From Bdellovibrionales bacterium (GTDB lineage Bacteria; Bdellovibrionota; Bdellovibrionia; Bdellovibrionales; UBA1609), in assembly GCA_020850475.1 (NCBI GenBank), contig JADZEO010000118.1, positions 1 to 37,521 of the forward strand: DNA of 37,521 nt, given 5' to 3'. Positions 29,725 to 37,521 of the stretch are shown piece after piece. A program made the translations under genes and the position numbers. Numbering within the stretch: the first letter of the stretch is position 1; the number at the start of each line of letters is the position of its first letter. The notes beneath the pieces are model-generated. The model was not told where the DNA came from, searched no databases, and was given only the letters and a program-made list of their open reading frames with translations.

Positions 29725-30627
29725 TTAATACACCCCCTTCGAGTCTGGAGTTACCACCCAAACGGGGAGAGGTGACTGCCGAACCACTTGGCGCGTCGTA
29801 CTTCCGGCAATTATTACTTCCATGGGTGTCGACACTGACGCCAACGCGATCAGTGAGGCCTTCTTTTTGAGCGCAAAACGAATGATGGCGGTGGCCGCAT
29901 TGGTGGGTGCTGCCTCAATGACCGGGGTAATTTTAACTCCTGATTTGGCGGCCCAATGGATCCAGGTGGCGGTCAGATTTTTTTCTTCGAGGTAACGCTT
30001 CGTCAGACTGGGATCGAAGGTCTTTTGGTTAACCGCATAATACAACAACACTTGGGCTTTAATCGCCGATGCCCGCTGCACGCAGATTTTGAAGGCCCGA
30101 AATGACTCCTCGCTAAAGTCGGTTGGGAACACGATGGATTTAACGGCGCGCGGGACTGGCGTGTTCGAGTTAAAGAACAGGAGAGGGCGGCGACTGGTCA
30201 GCAGCAAAGTTTCGGCGAAACTACCGAGCAAAAAGCGGCTGAGGCGGGAGTGTTTGGCGGTGGCGGCGATGATCAGGGGCGCAGACTTTGCCAACGGAGT
30301 GCTCAACAGCGCGCGTACCATGGCTCGCACATTATAAGGAGCAGGAATTTGAGTGAGAATTCGACCCTCGCGAACATTCTTGGCGGCTAGTTTTGTCACG
30401 ACGGTTTTGAAAACCTCAGTGCACCATGCAAAGTGAGGGCTTTGGCCGCCCGCCACATCTCGGAAGACGAAGAGGGGCTGAAGCTGAATTTCCTCGTCCC
30501 GAAAAAGCGATGAGGTAAATCGAATCTGAGCTTTGGCGAAGGCCACATCAAGTTCAAACAGGTCCATGGTCCAGAGGAAATCACGACTGGTTCGGCGAGT
30601 ATTACGAGCTCTCGATGCGGCGACCAC
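29725..30627 (-). CDS. Universal stress protein with two Usp domains
   Basis: 300 residues from GTG 30627, with GGAGG five bases upstream; the longer frame from GTG 30639 would contain that site. The C-terminal domain (about residues 160-300) is a recognisable UspA: AVKSIVFPTDFSEESFRAFK, ALKKKASLIALAS and GSTTRQVVRQSPLPVWVV. The ATP-binding GSxxRxxxxxxxxPV pattern is GSTTRQVVRQSPLPV. The N-terminal half is a more diverged copy (DFLWTMDLFELDVAFAKAQI; LLGSFAETLLLTSRRPLLFF). Co-transcription with mreB is certain from the abutting genes, which may link stress state to cell shape. Confidence 0.85.
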   Translation of the reverse strand: MVAASRARNTRRTSRDFLWTMDLFELDVAFAKAQIRFTSSLFRDEEIQLQPLFVFRDVAGGQSPHFAWCTEVFKTVVTKLAAKNVREGRILTQIPAPYNVRAMVRALLSTPLAKSAPLIIAATAKHSRLSRFLLGSFAETLLLTSRRPLLFFNSNTPVPRAVKSIVFPTDFSEESFRAFKICVQRASAIKAQVLLYYAVNQKTFDPSLTKRYLEEKNLTATWIHWAAKSGVKITPVIEAAPTNAATAIIRFALKKKASLIALASVSTPMEVIIAGSTTRQVVRQSPLPVWVVTPDSKGVY

Positions 30628-30641
30628 GGCAACCTCCACAA

Positions 30642-30653
30642 GACAATATTGTC
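30642..30653. promoter_or_regulatory. 12-bp palindrome upstream of the Usp-MreB operon
   Basis: GACAATATTGTC is a perfect palindrome 15 bases upstream of the Usp start. Another half-site (ATTGT on the minus strand) sits four bases further upstream, so ATTGT/ACAAT/ATTGT occur as three alternating half-sites within 20 bp. This is compatible with an operator or a small RNA hairpin next to the ribosome-binding site. Confidence 0.4.
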
Positions 30654-30823
30654 ATTACAATGAGGGAGTTGGAGTGAAAGGGGAAGCGAGAGAATGGTGC
30701 GTTAGGTAGCTCTTGGGGCGCGACGTTGGTCCAGAGTTTCAAAATGGAACCAGTTGAGATTTTGTGGCCCAATTTTTCTAGGTTAAAGTCTGGAAATCTT
30801 AACACCCAAGGATGGGAGGACCT

Positions 30824-32068
30824 GTGATTCAGTCAACAAGAGTCTTATTGCTTCTGGTTACATTTTTAGTCGTTCATCCGGCACTCGCGAGTCGCTGGAT
30901 TGTCAAAAACGCCAATTCCGAAAAGGTTGCGGGCTTGCAAGTCTACGGTCTCGAGACCGTCAAGACGATCGAGTTCAACGGTGCTCACTACACCATTATT
31001 CAGGCGCCAGAGTCGGTGCTGAGTAGCAACGGCACTCAGAGTGCTGCGGCTCTTCAGGGTGCGACTTCCGCCGAAAGCGTTTCGCCGGATTGGCCTTTGG
31101 AGTTGGTAACCCCCGTGGGACAACCCACCACCGGCTCGGCTTGGCACGTCACGCGGATGGATTATGCGAATCTTCCCAAGGATCGTGATGGCACGGGTGT
31201 GATTGTGGCGATCTTGGATACCGGAGTTGATTACTCACACAATGCTCTTAAGACCCAGATGTGGAACAACCCCAAGGAGATTGCGGGTAACAAAGTTGAC
31301 GACGACAAGAATGGCTATGTCGACGACGTCTACGGATGGGACTTTGCGGATCGCGATGCAGATCCTCGCGATGACAACTCCCACGGCACTCACTGTGCCG
31401 GCCTCGTGGGCGCACTTCCTGACAATGTTTCGGGTGGCCAGGGTGCCGCGCCGGGAGTTAAAATCATGGCGGCGCGGATTATCGCCGGCAACTCTTCGAG
31501 CTTTTTGTCGGACGCTGCGGATGCCGTAAAATATGCGGTGGATAACGGCGCTCAAGTCCTCTCAAACTCATGGCGCATTTACAAAAGCTGGGATCAATTT
31601 GATCCGAGTGATAAAAATCTTGAGCTCTTAAGTGATGCCATTGGTTATGCCGAGGGCAAGGGCGTTTTGTTTGTGGCTGCGGCCGGTAATGAGTCGATGG
31701 ATGTGGATCATATCACTGATGGCATCTTTCCTGTTCACTTCAAGGGTCACCAGAATATGGTGATCGTGGCCTCGTCTGATCGAAATGATCGGCCCTCGAG
31801 CTTTACGAATTATGGATTAGATACCGTTCAGATTGCAGCTCCTGGATCTGACATCATGTCCACAATTCCCGGTGGCCGTTGGGGGTCAATGAGCGGAACC
31901 TCAATGGCGACGCCAATTGTGAGTGGCCTGCTGGCCCGGGCGTTGAGCGGAGGCTTAGCGTGGGATCAAGTGGTTGAGCGGATGAATCAAACCGCTAGCC
32001 TCAATAAGGATTTTCAGGGCAAAGTGCGCTCGGGGATTATTCATCCTGCCTCACTCTTGTCTTACTAA
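30824..32068 (+). CDS. Secreted subtilisin-like serine protease (S8)
   Basis: 414 residues from GTG 30824, preceded by GGGAGG at good spacing; ATG 30812 overlaps that site and is rejected. Signal peptide: STRVLLLLVTFLVVHPALA. Residues ~25-105 are probably an inhibitory propeptide. The catalytic triad is clear: Asp132 (VAILDTGVDYSH), His187 (DNSHGTHCAG) and Ser360 (GTSMATPIVSG), with oxyanion Asn in AAAGNES. A calcium-type acidic insertion (VDDDKNGYVDD) follows the Asp block. No C-terminal domain follows the protease. Function: degradation of extracellular or prey proteins (inference from the likely lifestyle). A hairpin follows at 32082. Confidence 0.94.
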   Translation: MIQSTRVLLLLVTFLVVHPALASRWIVKNANSEKVAGLQVYGLETVKTIEFNGAHYTIIQAPESVLSSNGTQSAAALQGATSAESVSPDWPLELVTPVGQPTTGSAWHVTRMDYANLPKDRDGTGVIVAILDTGVDYSHNALKTQMWNNPKEIAGNKVDDDKNGYVDDVYGWDFADRDADPRDDNSHGTHCAGLVGALPDNVSGGQGAAPGVKIMAARIIAGNSSSFLSDAADAVKYAVDNGAQVLSNSWRIYKSWDQFDPSDKNLELLSDAIGYAEGKGVLFVAAAGNESMDVDHITDGIFPVHFKGHQNMVIVASSDRNDRPSSFTNYGLDTVQIAAPGSDIMSTIPGGRWGSMSGTSMATPIVSGLLARALSGGLAWDQVVERMNQTASLNKDFQGKVRSGIIHPASLLSY

Positions 32069-32081
32069 GATTTCAATGTAT

Positions 32082-32110
32082 CGGCCCGACAGAGACTCTT
32101 GGTCGGGCCG
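32082..32110 (+). terminator. Bidirectional hairpin between convergent genes
   Basis: Perfect 9-bp GC-rich stem CGGCCCGAC/GTCGGGCCG with an 11-base loop, 14 bases past the subtilase stop and 18 bases past the pentapeptide-repeat gene stop. The following GTATTTC has only a short T-run. It can serve both strands. Confidence 0.6.
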
Positions 32111-32127
32111 GTATTTCGGCATCTAGT

Positions 32128-32892
32128 CTAATTCTGTCCAAAGTTGAACTGTCGAGCGCCCATAAAAACTTCCATAAACTCTTCCGTGCTGTTGATGGTC
32201 ATGCCAGAAAAGTCGACGTTTGATACCTTGAGGTCTCGAACATTCACCTGGCTGATTTGGCTTCCCATAAAGCGACAATTGCGGAAGCGGCAATTAGTCA
32301 TCTCGACGTTAGACCACTGGGCGTCTGCAATGTTAACTCCCATCAATTTGGAGTTAGTGAGTTTGACTTGATCAAATTCCGAACTCAAAAGAGCCATGCC
32401 GTTGAGACGGCACCCCTCGATATGGGAGTTACCTCGAATAATTACCTTTTCAAGGTTTGATCCGTCGATGCGGGTCGTAGCAAAAAAACTGCCGTCGGTG
32501 AGGTCGAGATGGATCATTCTTGAACCGTTGATTTGGACCTCCGAGAGAGAGGACTGACCTTGCAACACCAATCCCTCAAGGGTACTGCCATAGATGCGAT
32601 TGGTTTGCACCCGAGAATGGTTTAAGTCCATCCCTAAGATCTGCGCGGCATGGAGGCGGTTCCCCGCGAAAACACTGTGCCGAAAATTAAGACCAGTTAA
32701 ACACGAAACCCGCACGTCGTTGTCAGTGAAGGAATAATCACTTCCCGTGGGTGGTGCAAACTTCGACATCGTGATGCGATTCTCATTTTCATCGCGAAAG
32801 GAAAATCGCAATCGTTGCAGCTCAACCTCATAGCGGATGGCCGCGCCCATCTGTTTTTTTACATCCTGGATCCAATTGACTACTGGGTTCAT
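32128..32892 (-). CDS. Pentapeptide-repeat-like protein
   Basis: 254 residues from ATG 32892 with AAGGG and GGCGG upstream. After a polar, helical start (~45 residues, no signal peptide) the rest is a ladder of five-residue units with a hydrophobic centre: NCRFRNCRFMGSQISQVNV, LKVSNVDFSGMTI, LTNSKLMGVNIADAQWSNV and similar. This is the pattern of the right-handed quadrilateral helix of pentapeptide-repeat proteins, though less regular than the A(D/N)LxX type. Known members act as DNA mimics against gyrase inhibitors or as scaffolds; nothing here tells which. It is likely cytoplasmic. It ends convergent with the subtilase. Confidence 0.75.
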   Translation of the reverse strand: MNPVVNWIQDVKKQMGAAIRYEVELQRLRFSFRDENENRITMSKFAPPTGSDYSFTDNDVRVSCLTGLNFRHSVFAGNRLHAAQILGMDLNHSRVQTNRIYGSTLEGLVLQGQSSLSEVQINGSRMIHLDLTDGSFFATTRIDGSNLEKVIIRGNSHIEGCRLNGMALLSSEFDQVKLTNSKLMGVNIADAQWSNVEMTNCRFRNCRFMGSQISQVNVRDLKVSNVDFSGMTINSTEEFMEVFMGARQFNFGQN

Positions 32893-33022
32893 TGCCGCCC
32901 TTAACCTTCGTTAAATCTTGTTTTACTAGGAATATGACTCGAAGCAAGAAATTTCCAAGGATGGTGACTGCTTAGACAGCAAATGAAGCGCCGCTCTTGA
33001 CTGGCGGGGCTGGAGCGCAAGA

Positions 33023-36000
33023 CTATGGGGAGCCCGCAAACTCGATCGTGCAGTAACTGAACTCGCCACCCGTACCGTCGATTTCAAAGGTACCGCCGTT
33101 GTTGTGCCAAATTTCAAACCAAGCGGTCTCGGCGGCGTCCATGTAGATCGTGGTGTTGCCACTCAAAATCGGAAAGCTTTGTTGGGGGTCATTCCAACGT
33201 GCGCCGATCACGGTACTTTTGCTGCCACTATCGTAGAAAAGGCGCAATTCCGCTTGAGTGCCGGAGGGAATCGCGTAATAGGCGTCAACTCGAGCGCCAA
33301 TACGATAAAAGCCCGATTTAGGCGCGGTAAAATGCCATCCAGCGCCCGTCGTGACCAGCGCCCCAGTGTCGAATTCACTGGTATTGAATTGAACACGGGT
33401 ACTGGTGTTAAAGGGAATCGTTTGATTGACTGTAACTTGATAACGAACTCCAATAAACCGATTTTCATTGTCGACATAATTCTTAGTCGCGGCTTGTTGA
33501 GGCACGATCGGGTCGGCCAAATTGGTGATGCGATTGGTAGTGGAATTGGTCATATCCAACTCGCCAAGCACTTTCAGCTTTGCGACCTCGGTGGTTCCAT
33601 CGCTGTCATAAATCCGCATGCGGATTCCGCCGTTGGTGCGCACGTAGTAATTGTTGGAGTCATTGACGTAAATTTGGTTACCCGAACCGCTACTGGCGCT
33701 GCGGAAATTGATACCCGCGGTGGTTGAAGTGCCATGGATTTGAATTAAATCGGTGTTGGAGCCTTGGATCCGCAGCGGTGCTAAGGGGTCAATAGGACCG
33801 CCGATGCCGATTTTGGTGTTGGCAAGAACATCACCCGTAAATCGCGCACTGCCACTGACGTCTAATTTGTAGGTAGGAGTTGGTGTACCGATACCAACGT
33901 TTCCGCTCGACTCAATTCGCATACGCTCAGTTCCACTCAAAGTAAACCCAATGGTCCCAAGCGATGGTGCAAAGATTCCTGTGGAAGGACTACTGGCAAA
34001 GCCGATGCTTGGGCTGGCGGCTCCGCCACTTGTAATCATCAGGTTTCCAGATAGAGTGCCTCCCGCGAGAGGTAACTTGGACGGGTCGCTGCTTGAGTCG
34101 CTCATACAAGTCAGCGAGTAAAGTGGACCCGGTCCTTGAATTGTGAGGTACTGCCCGGCCAAGCATACCATTGAAGTGTCGAAGGCCACCAAATCACCGT
34201 CGAGAAAGCTATTATCAAAATCAACCGGGGCGGTGGCGGCAGCCGTCAGGCCCAAATCGCCTCGAGCGGAGGCAGGTGAGCGCATCACCAAATTGCTGCC
34301 GTCAGAACCCAGCAAATATCCGATCGAAGATAATGGAACGATCGCAGAAATGTCATTCAACTGAGGATCACCGGGCTGGCGCGAATTAAAGGAATCATAG
34401 TCGGATTTGCCAATCAAACCAGCTGTCGTTCCGGCATTACTGGCCAATGGGATATTGAGGGTGTGGATCGCGCCCGCTGAGCTAAACTGCGGACCGGGAG
34501 TTGCGGCGGTGGAGGTTGAAAAAGTTTGCGCCGCACCAGTAAGACCATTGAGGCTGGTAATTCCGCTACCTCCCGAACTCAGCGAAACCCAGCTCGCTCC
34601 GTTATAGTAGTCGATGGTGTTAGTTGACGTATTGTAGATTTGCAAACCATTCGCGGGGGTTGAGATAGAACTTCGTTGTGCGTTATTTAAGCGCGGAATC
34701 AACAATCCACTGCTGGAGCTGGCAATTTCCAGGGCGGCGGAGCCATTCGGAGCGGTGGTGCCGATTCCGACACGACCGGTTCCTGTGACCGTCAGGCGAG
34801 TCACATTGTTGGTCGCGAGGTGAATAGGGATGCTGCCAAACGTGTGCATATAAGCTTCATTTGGATAATCCGGGACGGAACTACCGCCAATACCCACAGT
34901 AAAAAGGTTACCCAGGTCGTTTTCATAATCGTCGCCCGCCCAACCCCAGGGCGAGGTGTTGTTGATCGTTGAGGTTGAAGCGGCGGCTGAGGATTGCACA
35001 TGAAGTTGAGTGGTCGGAGTGGCGATTCCGATCCCGACTTTGCCGGTATTATAATAGATATCCGGCCCGGTGGGGTTCCAGTAGGATGAGCCGCTACTGA
35101 CGAGATCCACATAGGATCCATTGTTTTGCGAGACGCGAAATTTATTTGATCCCGAGTCGAAGTAAATTCGCCCCTGTCCAAACGGAGCGTTGGCTTGAAT
35201 GGGCATCCCGCGCATCGTGAGGGAGCCATCGACGTCCAGGCGAGAACTCGGATTGGTGTTGCCCAAGCCAATCTGCCCGGAGCTGTCCACGCGAATCACC
35301 TCATTGCCACCAGTAACAAGTCCTAATTGATTGAGGTTGGGTGAATACAAACCGGTGTCCCCATCGCCGGCGAAACTTAGCCCGGGAACGGCTACCGTTC
35401 CAATCGGAAGTTGGAGAGATCCCGTCATAGTGCCACCTGCGAGGGGCAGTTTCGTGACATCATTGGTGGAGTCAGAAACACAACTGTAAGAGAAAGTAGG
35501 GCCTGGGCCGAGAATCGTTAAATACTGTCCAGGCGCACACACCATCGTGGCGCTATCGAAGGCAACCAATTGTCCATTTCCAAAGGTGTTGTCGCTGTCT
35601 TGGCTGAGGAGAGCGGCCGATCCTAAACCAAGATCGGTGCGGGCAGAGGCCGGTGAGCGCATCACTAAACTGGCGCCGCTAGACCCAAGCAAGTAACCTG
35701 AAGTGGCCGACGGATCAATCGCGGCAATATCAGCCAGCTGTGGGTCCGCACCTTGCTTAGCCGCAAAGGCGTCATAGTCGGCCTTCGACAACAATCCAGC
35801 CGTCGTTGCCGGCGTTGAAGCCATCGGCAAGTTAAGCGTGTGGGTGTCGGAGGCCGAGGACCAAGTCGGCGCGGTGCCACTCGTGCCGATAGCGAGCGAC
35901 TGAGCCGCACCGCTTTGGGTATTGAGAGAAGTGATCCCACCGGTGGTATCGTCGACCAGTTTTACCGCCGACCCATTCCAATACTTCAGGCGGTTGGCTG

Positions 36001-37246
36001 TGGAGTTATACCAAAATACCCCAGCATAGGTGGCGCCGCCCGGGCTGAGGGTCCCGGCGACCAGAGTTGATTCCTGACCATCGGTGAAATTTCCAAGGTG
36101 CAAATATTTTTGTCCTTGCATGGTGAGGTAGCCCGAGTTGAGGACGTCGACTCCTGACAGATTGAGATCCCCTGAAGCGTCAAGACGAAGAACTTTGTTG
36201 GCGGTGGTACCGTGATCGACCATAAGTTGATTGGAACCGTTTACCATCAACCCGTCGGCAATTGAGAGACCGACCACCGGTGCGGTGGTGGATCCGGTCA
36301 CGGTAATAGGAGCGGTGCCCGTAACACCGGTGACCACGCTTCCCGCAGCAATGGGCGTGTAGCGCACCCAGCCTCCGGCTCCCGCATTGGCCGATGAATC
36401 CCACTTTAGAGCTTCGCCATTGGCAAGTGAGGCCAGATTGGCGACATCGACGGCTTTTCCGCCGACATATGAATCTGAATAAGACTTGTTAACGGCATTG
36501 TCGGCCGCGACCGGGTTTGCCAATCCCGAAATTCGTTGAGAGTTCATGTTAATGGCACCCGTGGGGAGCCAATTGGTACCATCAGCTTTTACATATATTG
36601 AGGAAGTTCCATCGCCTAGGGCCGACAGGGCGCCGACTCGCGAGGTGAGGGCGTCAACATTCGCCTGAGTGACGGTGCCCATGACTTGCACAATTTGGCT
36701 CGGTCCCAAACCTTGGAGTGTTTGAGCCACGAAGGCCGAGGGCACAGAGGATAATACATAGTCTGGGCTCAACTGCTGTTCACCGTTGACTCCGTCATCT
36801 ACAAAAACCCGCAGCAAGCGGTAGGCACTTGAAGTCGGCGTGTAGCCACTGGCGCAAACGCCAATGGAAGGAATCGCCGCCGCCGTGATGTTACTAAAAA
36901 TCGTTGCCATCGAGTTGGCGGGATCACTCCCGCTGCGTTTGGCGTCACCGAGGGCCGAGCCCACACGCAAAGAGAATCGCCCTTCTTCAGACGGGCTTGG
37001 ATCAGACAAATCAATGCCAGTTTGAGTCTCTTCGTAGAGCAGACAACTGCCTGTGGGATCTAAAATCTGTAAGCGAAAATCGGCGCCGGTAGAATTGCTC
37101 GGATTGCCGCTCGAATCAAACAGTCGGCCGTCGAAAGTAAAGTTGAGGTTGACGTCATTTTGGGCGAAGGAGTGGGCGGCCGCAAAGCCAACGGCGAAGG
37201 TGCAAATGAGTTTTTTCAGGCGACGGACCGCTATACTTTGAATCAT
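33023..37246 (-). CDS. Giant exported tail-fibre-like protein with C1q-like C-terminal domain
   Basis: 1407 residues. Signal peptide near residues 10-28 (LKKLICTFAVGFAAAHSFA). An N-terminal domain of ~170 residues (LNFTFDGRLFDSSGNPSN; LRVFVDDGVNGEQQL; YVLSSVPSAFVAQTL) is typical of large Bdellovibrio surface proteins. The middle is phage-tail-fibre-like: D-N-A-V-N-K-S-Y near 255, four GIGTxxP-type units (for example GNVGIGTPTPTYKLDVSG), and AATKNYVD near 1240. A 177-residue segment occurs twice (437-613 and 895-1071). The last ~140 residues (RVQFNTSEFDTG; FTAPKSGFYRIGARVDAYY) look like a C1q/TNF jelly-roll head. A trimeric surface fibre used in attachment is a good guess. AAGGAA precedes ATG 37246. 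Confidence 0.85.
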   Translation of the reverse strand: MIQSIAVRRLKKLICTFAVGFAAAHSFAQNDVNLNFTFDGRLFDSSGNPSNSTGADFRLQILDPTGSCLLYEETQTGIDLSDPSPSEEGRFSLRVGSALGDAKRSGSDPANSMATIFSNITAAAIPSIGVCASGYTPTSSAYRLLRVFVDDGVNGEQQLSPDYVLSSVPSAFVAQTLQGLGPSQIVQVMGTVTQANVDALTSRVGALSALGDGTSSIYVKADGTNWLPTGAINMNSQRISGLANPVAADNAVNKSYSDSYVGGKAVDVANLASLANGEALKWDSSANAGAGGWVRYTPIAAGSVVTGVTGTAPITVTGSTTAPVVGLSIADGLMVNGSNQLMVDHGTTANKVLRLDASGDLNLSGVDVLNSGYLTMQGQKYLHLGNFTDGQESTLVAGTLSPGGATYAGVFWYNSTANRLKYWNGSAVKLVDDTTGGITSLNTQSGAAQSLAIGTSGTAPTWSSASDTHTLNLPMASTPATTAGLLSKADYDAFAAKQGADPQLADIAAIDPSATSGYLLGSSGASLVMRSPASARTDLGLGSAALLSQDSDNTFGNGQLVAFDSATMVCAPGQYLTILGPGPTFSYSCVSDSTNDVTKLPLAGGTMTGSLQLPIGTVAVPGLSFAGDGDTGLYSPNLNQLGLVTGGNEVIRVDSSGQIGLGNTNPSSRLDVDGSLTMRGMPIQANAPFGQGRIYFDSGSNKFRVSQNNGSYVDLVSSGSSYWNPTGPDIYYNTGKVGIGIATPTTQLHVQSSAAASTSTINNTSPWGWAGDDYENDLGNLFTVGIGGSSVPDYPNEAYMHTFGSIPIHLATNNVTRLTVTGTGRVGIGTTAPNGSAALEIASSSSGLLIPRLNNAQRSSISTPANGLQIYNTSTNTIDYYNGASWVSLSSGGSGITSLNGLTGAAQTFSTSTAATPGPQFSSAGAIHTLNIPLASNAGTTAGLIGKSDYDSFNSRQPGDPQLNDISAIVPLSSIGYLLGSDGSNLVMRSPASARGDLGLTAAATAPVDFDNSFLDGDLVAFDTSMVCLAGQYLTIQGPGPLYSLTCMSDSSSDPSKLPLAGGTLSGNLMITSGGAASPSIGFASSPSTGIFAPSLGTIGFTLSGTERMRIESSGNVGIGTPTPTYKLDVSGSARFTGDVLANTKIGIGGPIDPLAPLRIQGSNTDLIQIHGTSTTAGINFRSASSGSGNQIYVNDSNNYYVRTNGGIRMRIYDSDGTTEVAKLKVLGELDMTNSTTNRITNLADPIVPQQAATKNYVDNENRFIGVRYQVTVNQTIPFNTSTRVQFNTSEFDTGALVTTGAGWHFTAPKSGFYRIGARVDAYYAIPSGTQAELRLFYDSGSKSTVIGARWNDPQQSFPILSGNTTIYMDAAETAWFEIWHNNGGTFEIDGTGGEFSYCTIEFAGSP
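34034..34564 (-). repeat. Second copy of a 531-bp internal repeat in the fibre gene
   Basis: Encodes residues 895-1071, from GITSLNGLTGAAQ to PLAGGTLSGNLMI. Same length as the copy at 35408-35938, with two compensating one-residue shifts. Shared blocks include DPQL, GYLLGS, LVMRSPASAR, DLGL, LVAFD and GQYLTI-GPGP. Confidence 0.8.
35408..35938 (-). repeat. First copy of a 531-bp internal repeat in the fibre gene
   Basis: Encodes residues 437-613, from GITSLNTQSGAAQ to PLAGGTMTGSLQL. Between the copies lie about 280 residues of GIGT-type fibre repeats, so a unit of repeat plus shaft may have been duplicated together. Confidence 0.8.
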
Positions 37247-37305
37247 GAGATTCCTTCGTGAGCCAACGTACCGAATTCGCTTGGTGCTTTCATAATTCCC
37301 GCATC

Positions 37306-37521
37306 TTATTTATCGGACTTTGGTCGGGAAAGTTGATCGTGTTCAATCATTTCTCGGAGTTGGGCGGCTCTAACTGAGAACTGTGCCGATGTGAGATCGT
37401 TATGCACTAAGGCTACCCAGGGTTTGCGGCTCAGCCTGAGACATCGCACAGATAGCTCGGTGGAAGAGCGAATCGGGGTCGTGTCTGCGGTTAAACCGAT
37501 AGGTGTATTCAGCCAAATAAA
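37306..37521 (-). CDS. 3' end of an unidentified gene cut by the window edge
   Basis: A minus-strand frame is open from the right edge (37521) to a TAA at 37308-37306, giving 71 residues with no internal stop. It ends QLREMIEHDQLSRPKSDK. The tail looks like a normal soluble protein (balanced charge, a helical VRAAQLREMIEHD segment), but no family is recognised. The gap to the fibre gene start at 37246 is 59 bases, so the fibre gene may lie in the same transcript. The other frames in this stretch are not similarly open. Confidence 0.4.
   Translation of the reverse strand, partial: FIWLNTPIGLTADTTPIRSSTELSVRCLRLSRKPWVALVHNDLTSAQFSVRAAQLREMIEHDQLSRPKSDK

Noticed and set aside
33104-33727. 207-codon plus-strand frame
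   Set aside because: Antisense to the fibre gene; the GT-rich repeat codons leave the opposite frame open by chance.
1-37521. CRISPR arrays, tRNA or rRNA genes, insertion sequences, phage integrase
   Set aside because: No regularly spaced repeats, tRNA T-loop patterns, rRNA segments or transposase/integrase motifs were found. The tail-fibre-like protein has an export signal and no phage neighbours, so it is not taken as prophage.

Overview
This window (37.5 kb, about half GC) looks like the chromosome of a free-living or predatory Gram-negative bacterium of the Bdellovibrio group (Bdellovibrionales or relatives). That is an inference from protein style: lipoproteins ending their signal in FFQNC or YTNC, a secreted tail-fibre-like giant protein of the kind common in Bdellovibrio, tandem-domain universal stress proteins, and a mix of trehalase, subtilase, MreB and pilus-type ATPases. 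No rRNA, tRNA, CRISPR array, insertion sequence or phage integrase was seen.

Layout. 1-8260: an exported trehalase, then cell-surface genes: two kelch-like propeller proteins, a small exported protein, a proline-rich lipoprotein, and a lipoprotein/beta-helix pair. 8257-13677 (minus): a nine-gene aa3-type cytochrome c oxidase operon (dihaem cytochrome c, a 34-residue membrane peptide, subunits II, I, III and IV, a second subunit III, a 73-residue membrane protein and a TlpA-like thioredoxin). It is transcribed from a good sigma70-type promoter whose -35 is overlapped by a perfect palindrome. A divergent Rrf2-type regulator with four cysteines (13827-14282) is the obvious candidate to bind it. 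Subunit I keeps its haem/copper ligands and D-channel residues but lacks the K-channel lysine, threonine and serine.

14264-22060: a probable surface-glycan or modified-sugar group (SPASM/radical-SAM protein, two SAM methyltransferases, a polyprenyl-phosphate type GT2, an AsnB-type amidotransferase and a large GT-C-like membrane protein). 22064-24569: an outer-membrane porin divergent from a short PstS-like binding protein and an exported cysteine-containing protein, with a 31-bp dyad between them. 24697-28647: a GspE/PilB-like ATPase and a PilT-like ATPase flanking a single-domain response regulator and a small exported protein. 28687-30627: a tandem Usp protein followed directly by MreB. 30824-37246: a secreted subtilase, a pentapeptide-repeat-like protein and a 1407-residue exported fibre protein with a C1q-like tip and an internal 531-bp duplication. 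The right edge cuts an unidentified minus-strand reading frame.

All functions come from reading motifs and context by eye; no database search was run. Several starts were moved from the longest frame to a codon with a better ribosome-binding site, and this is stated per gene.
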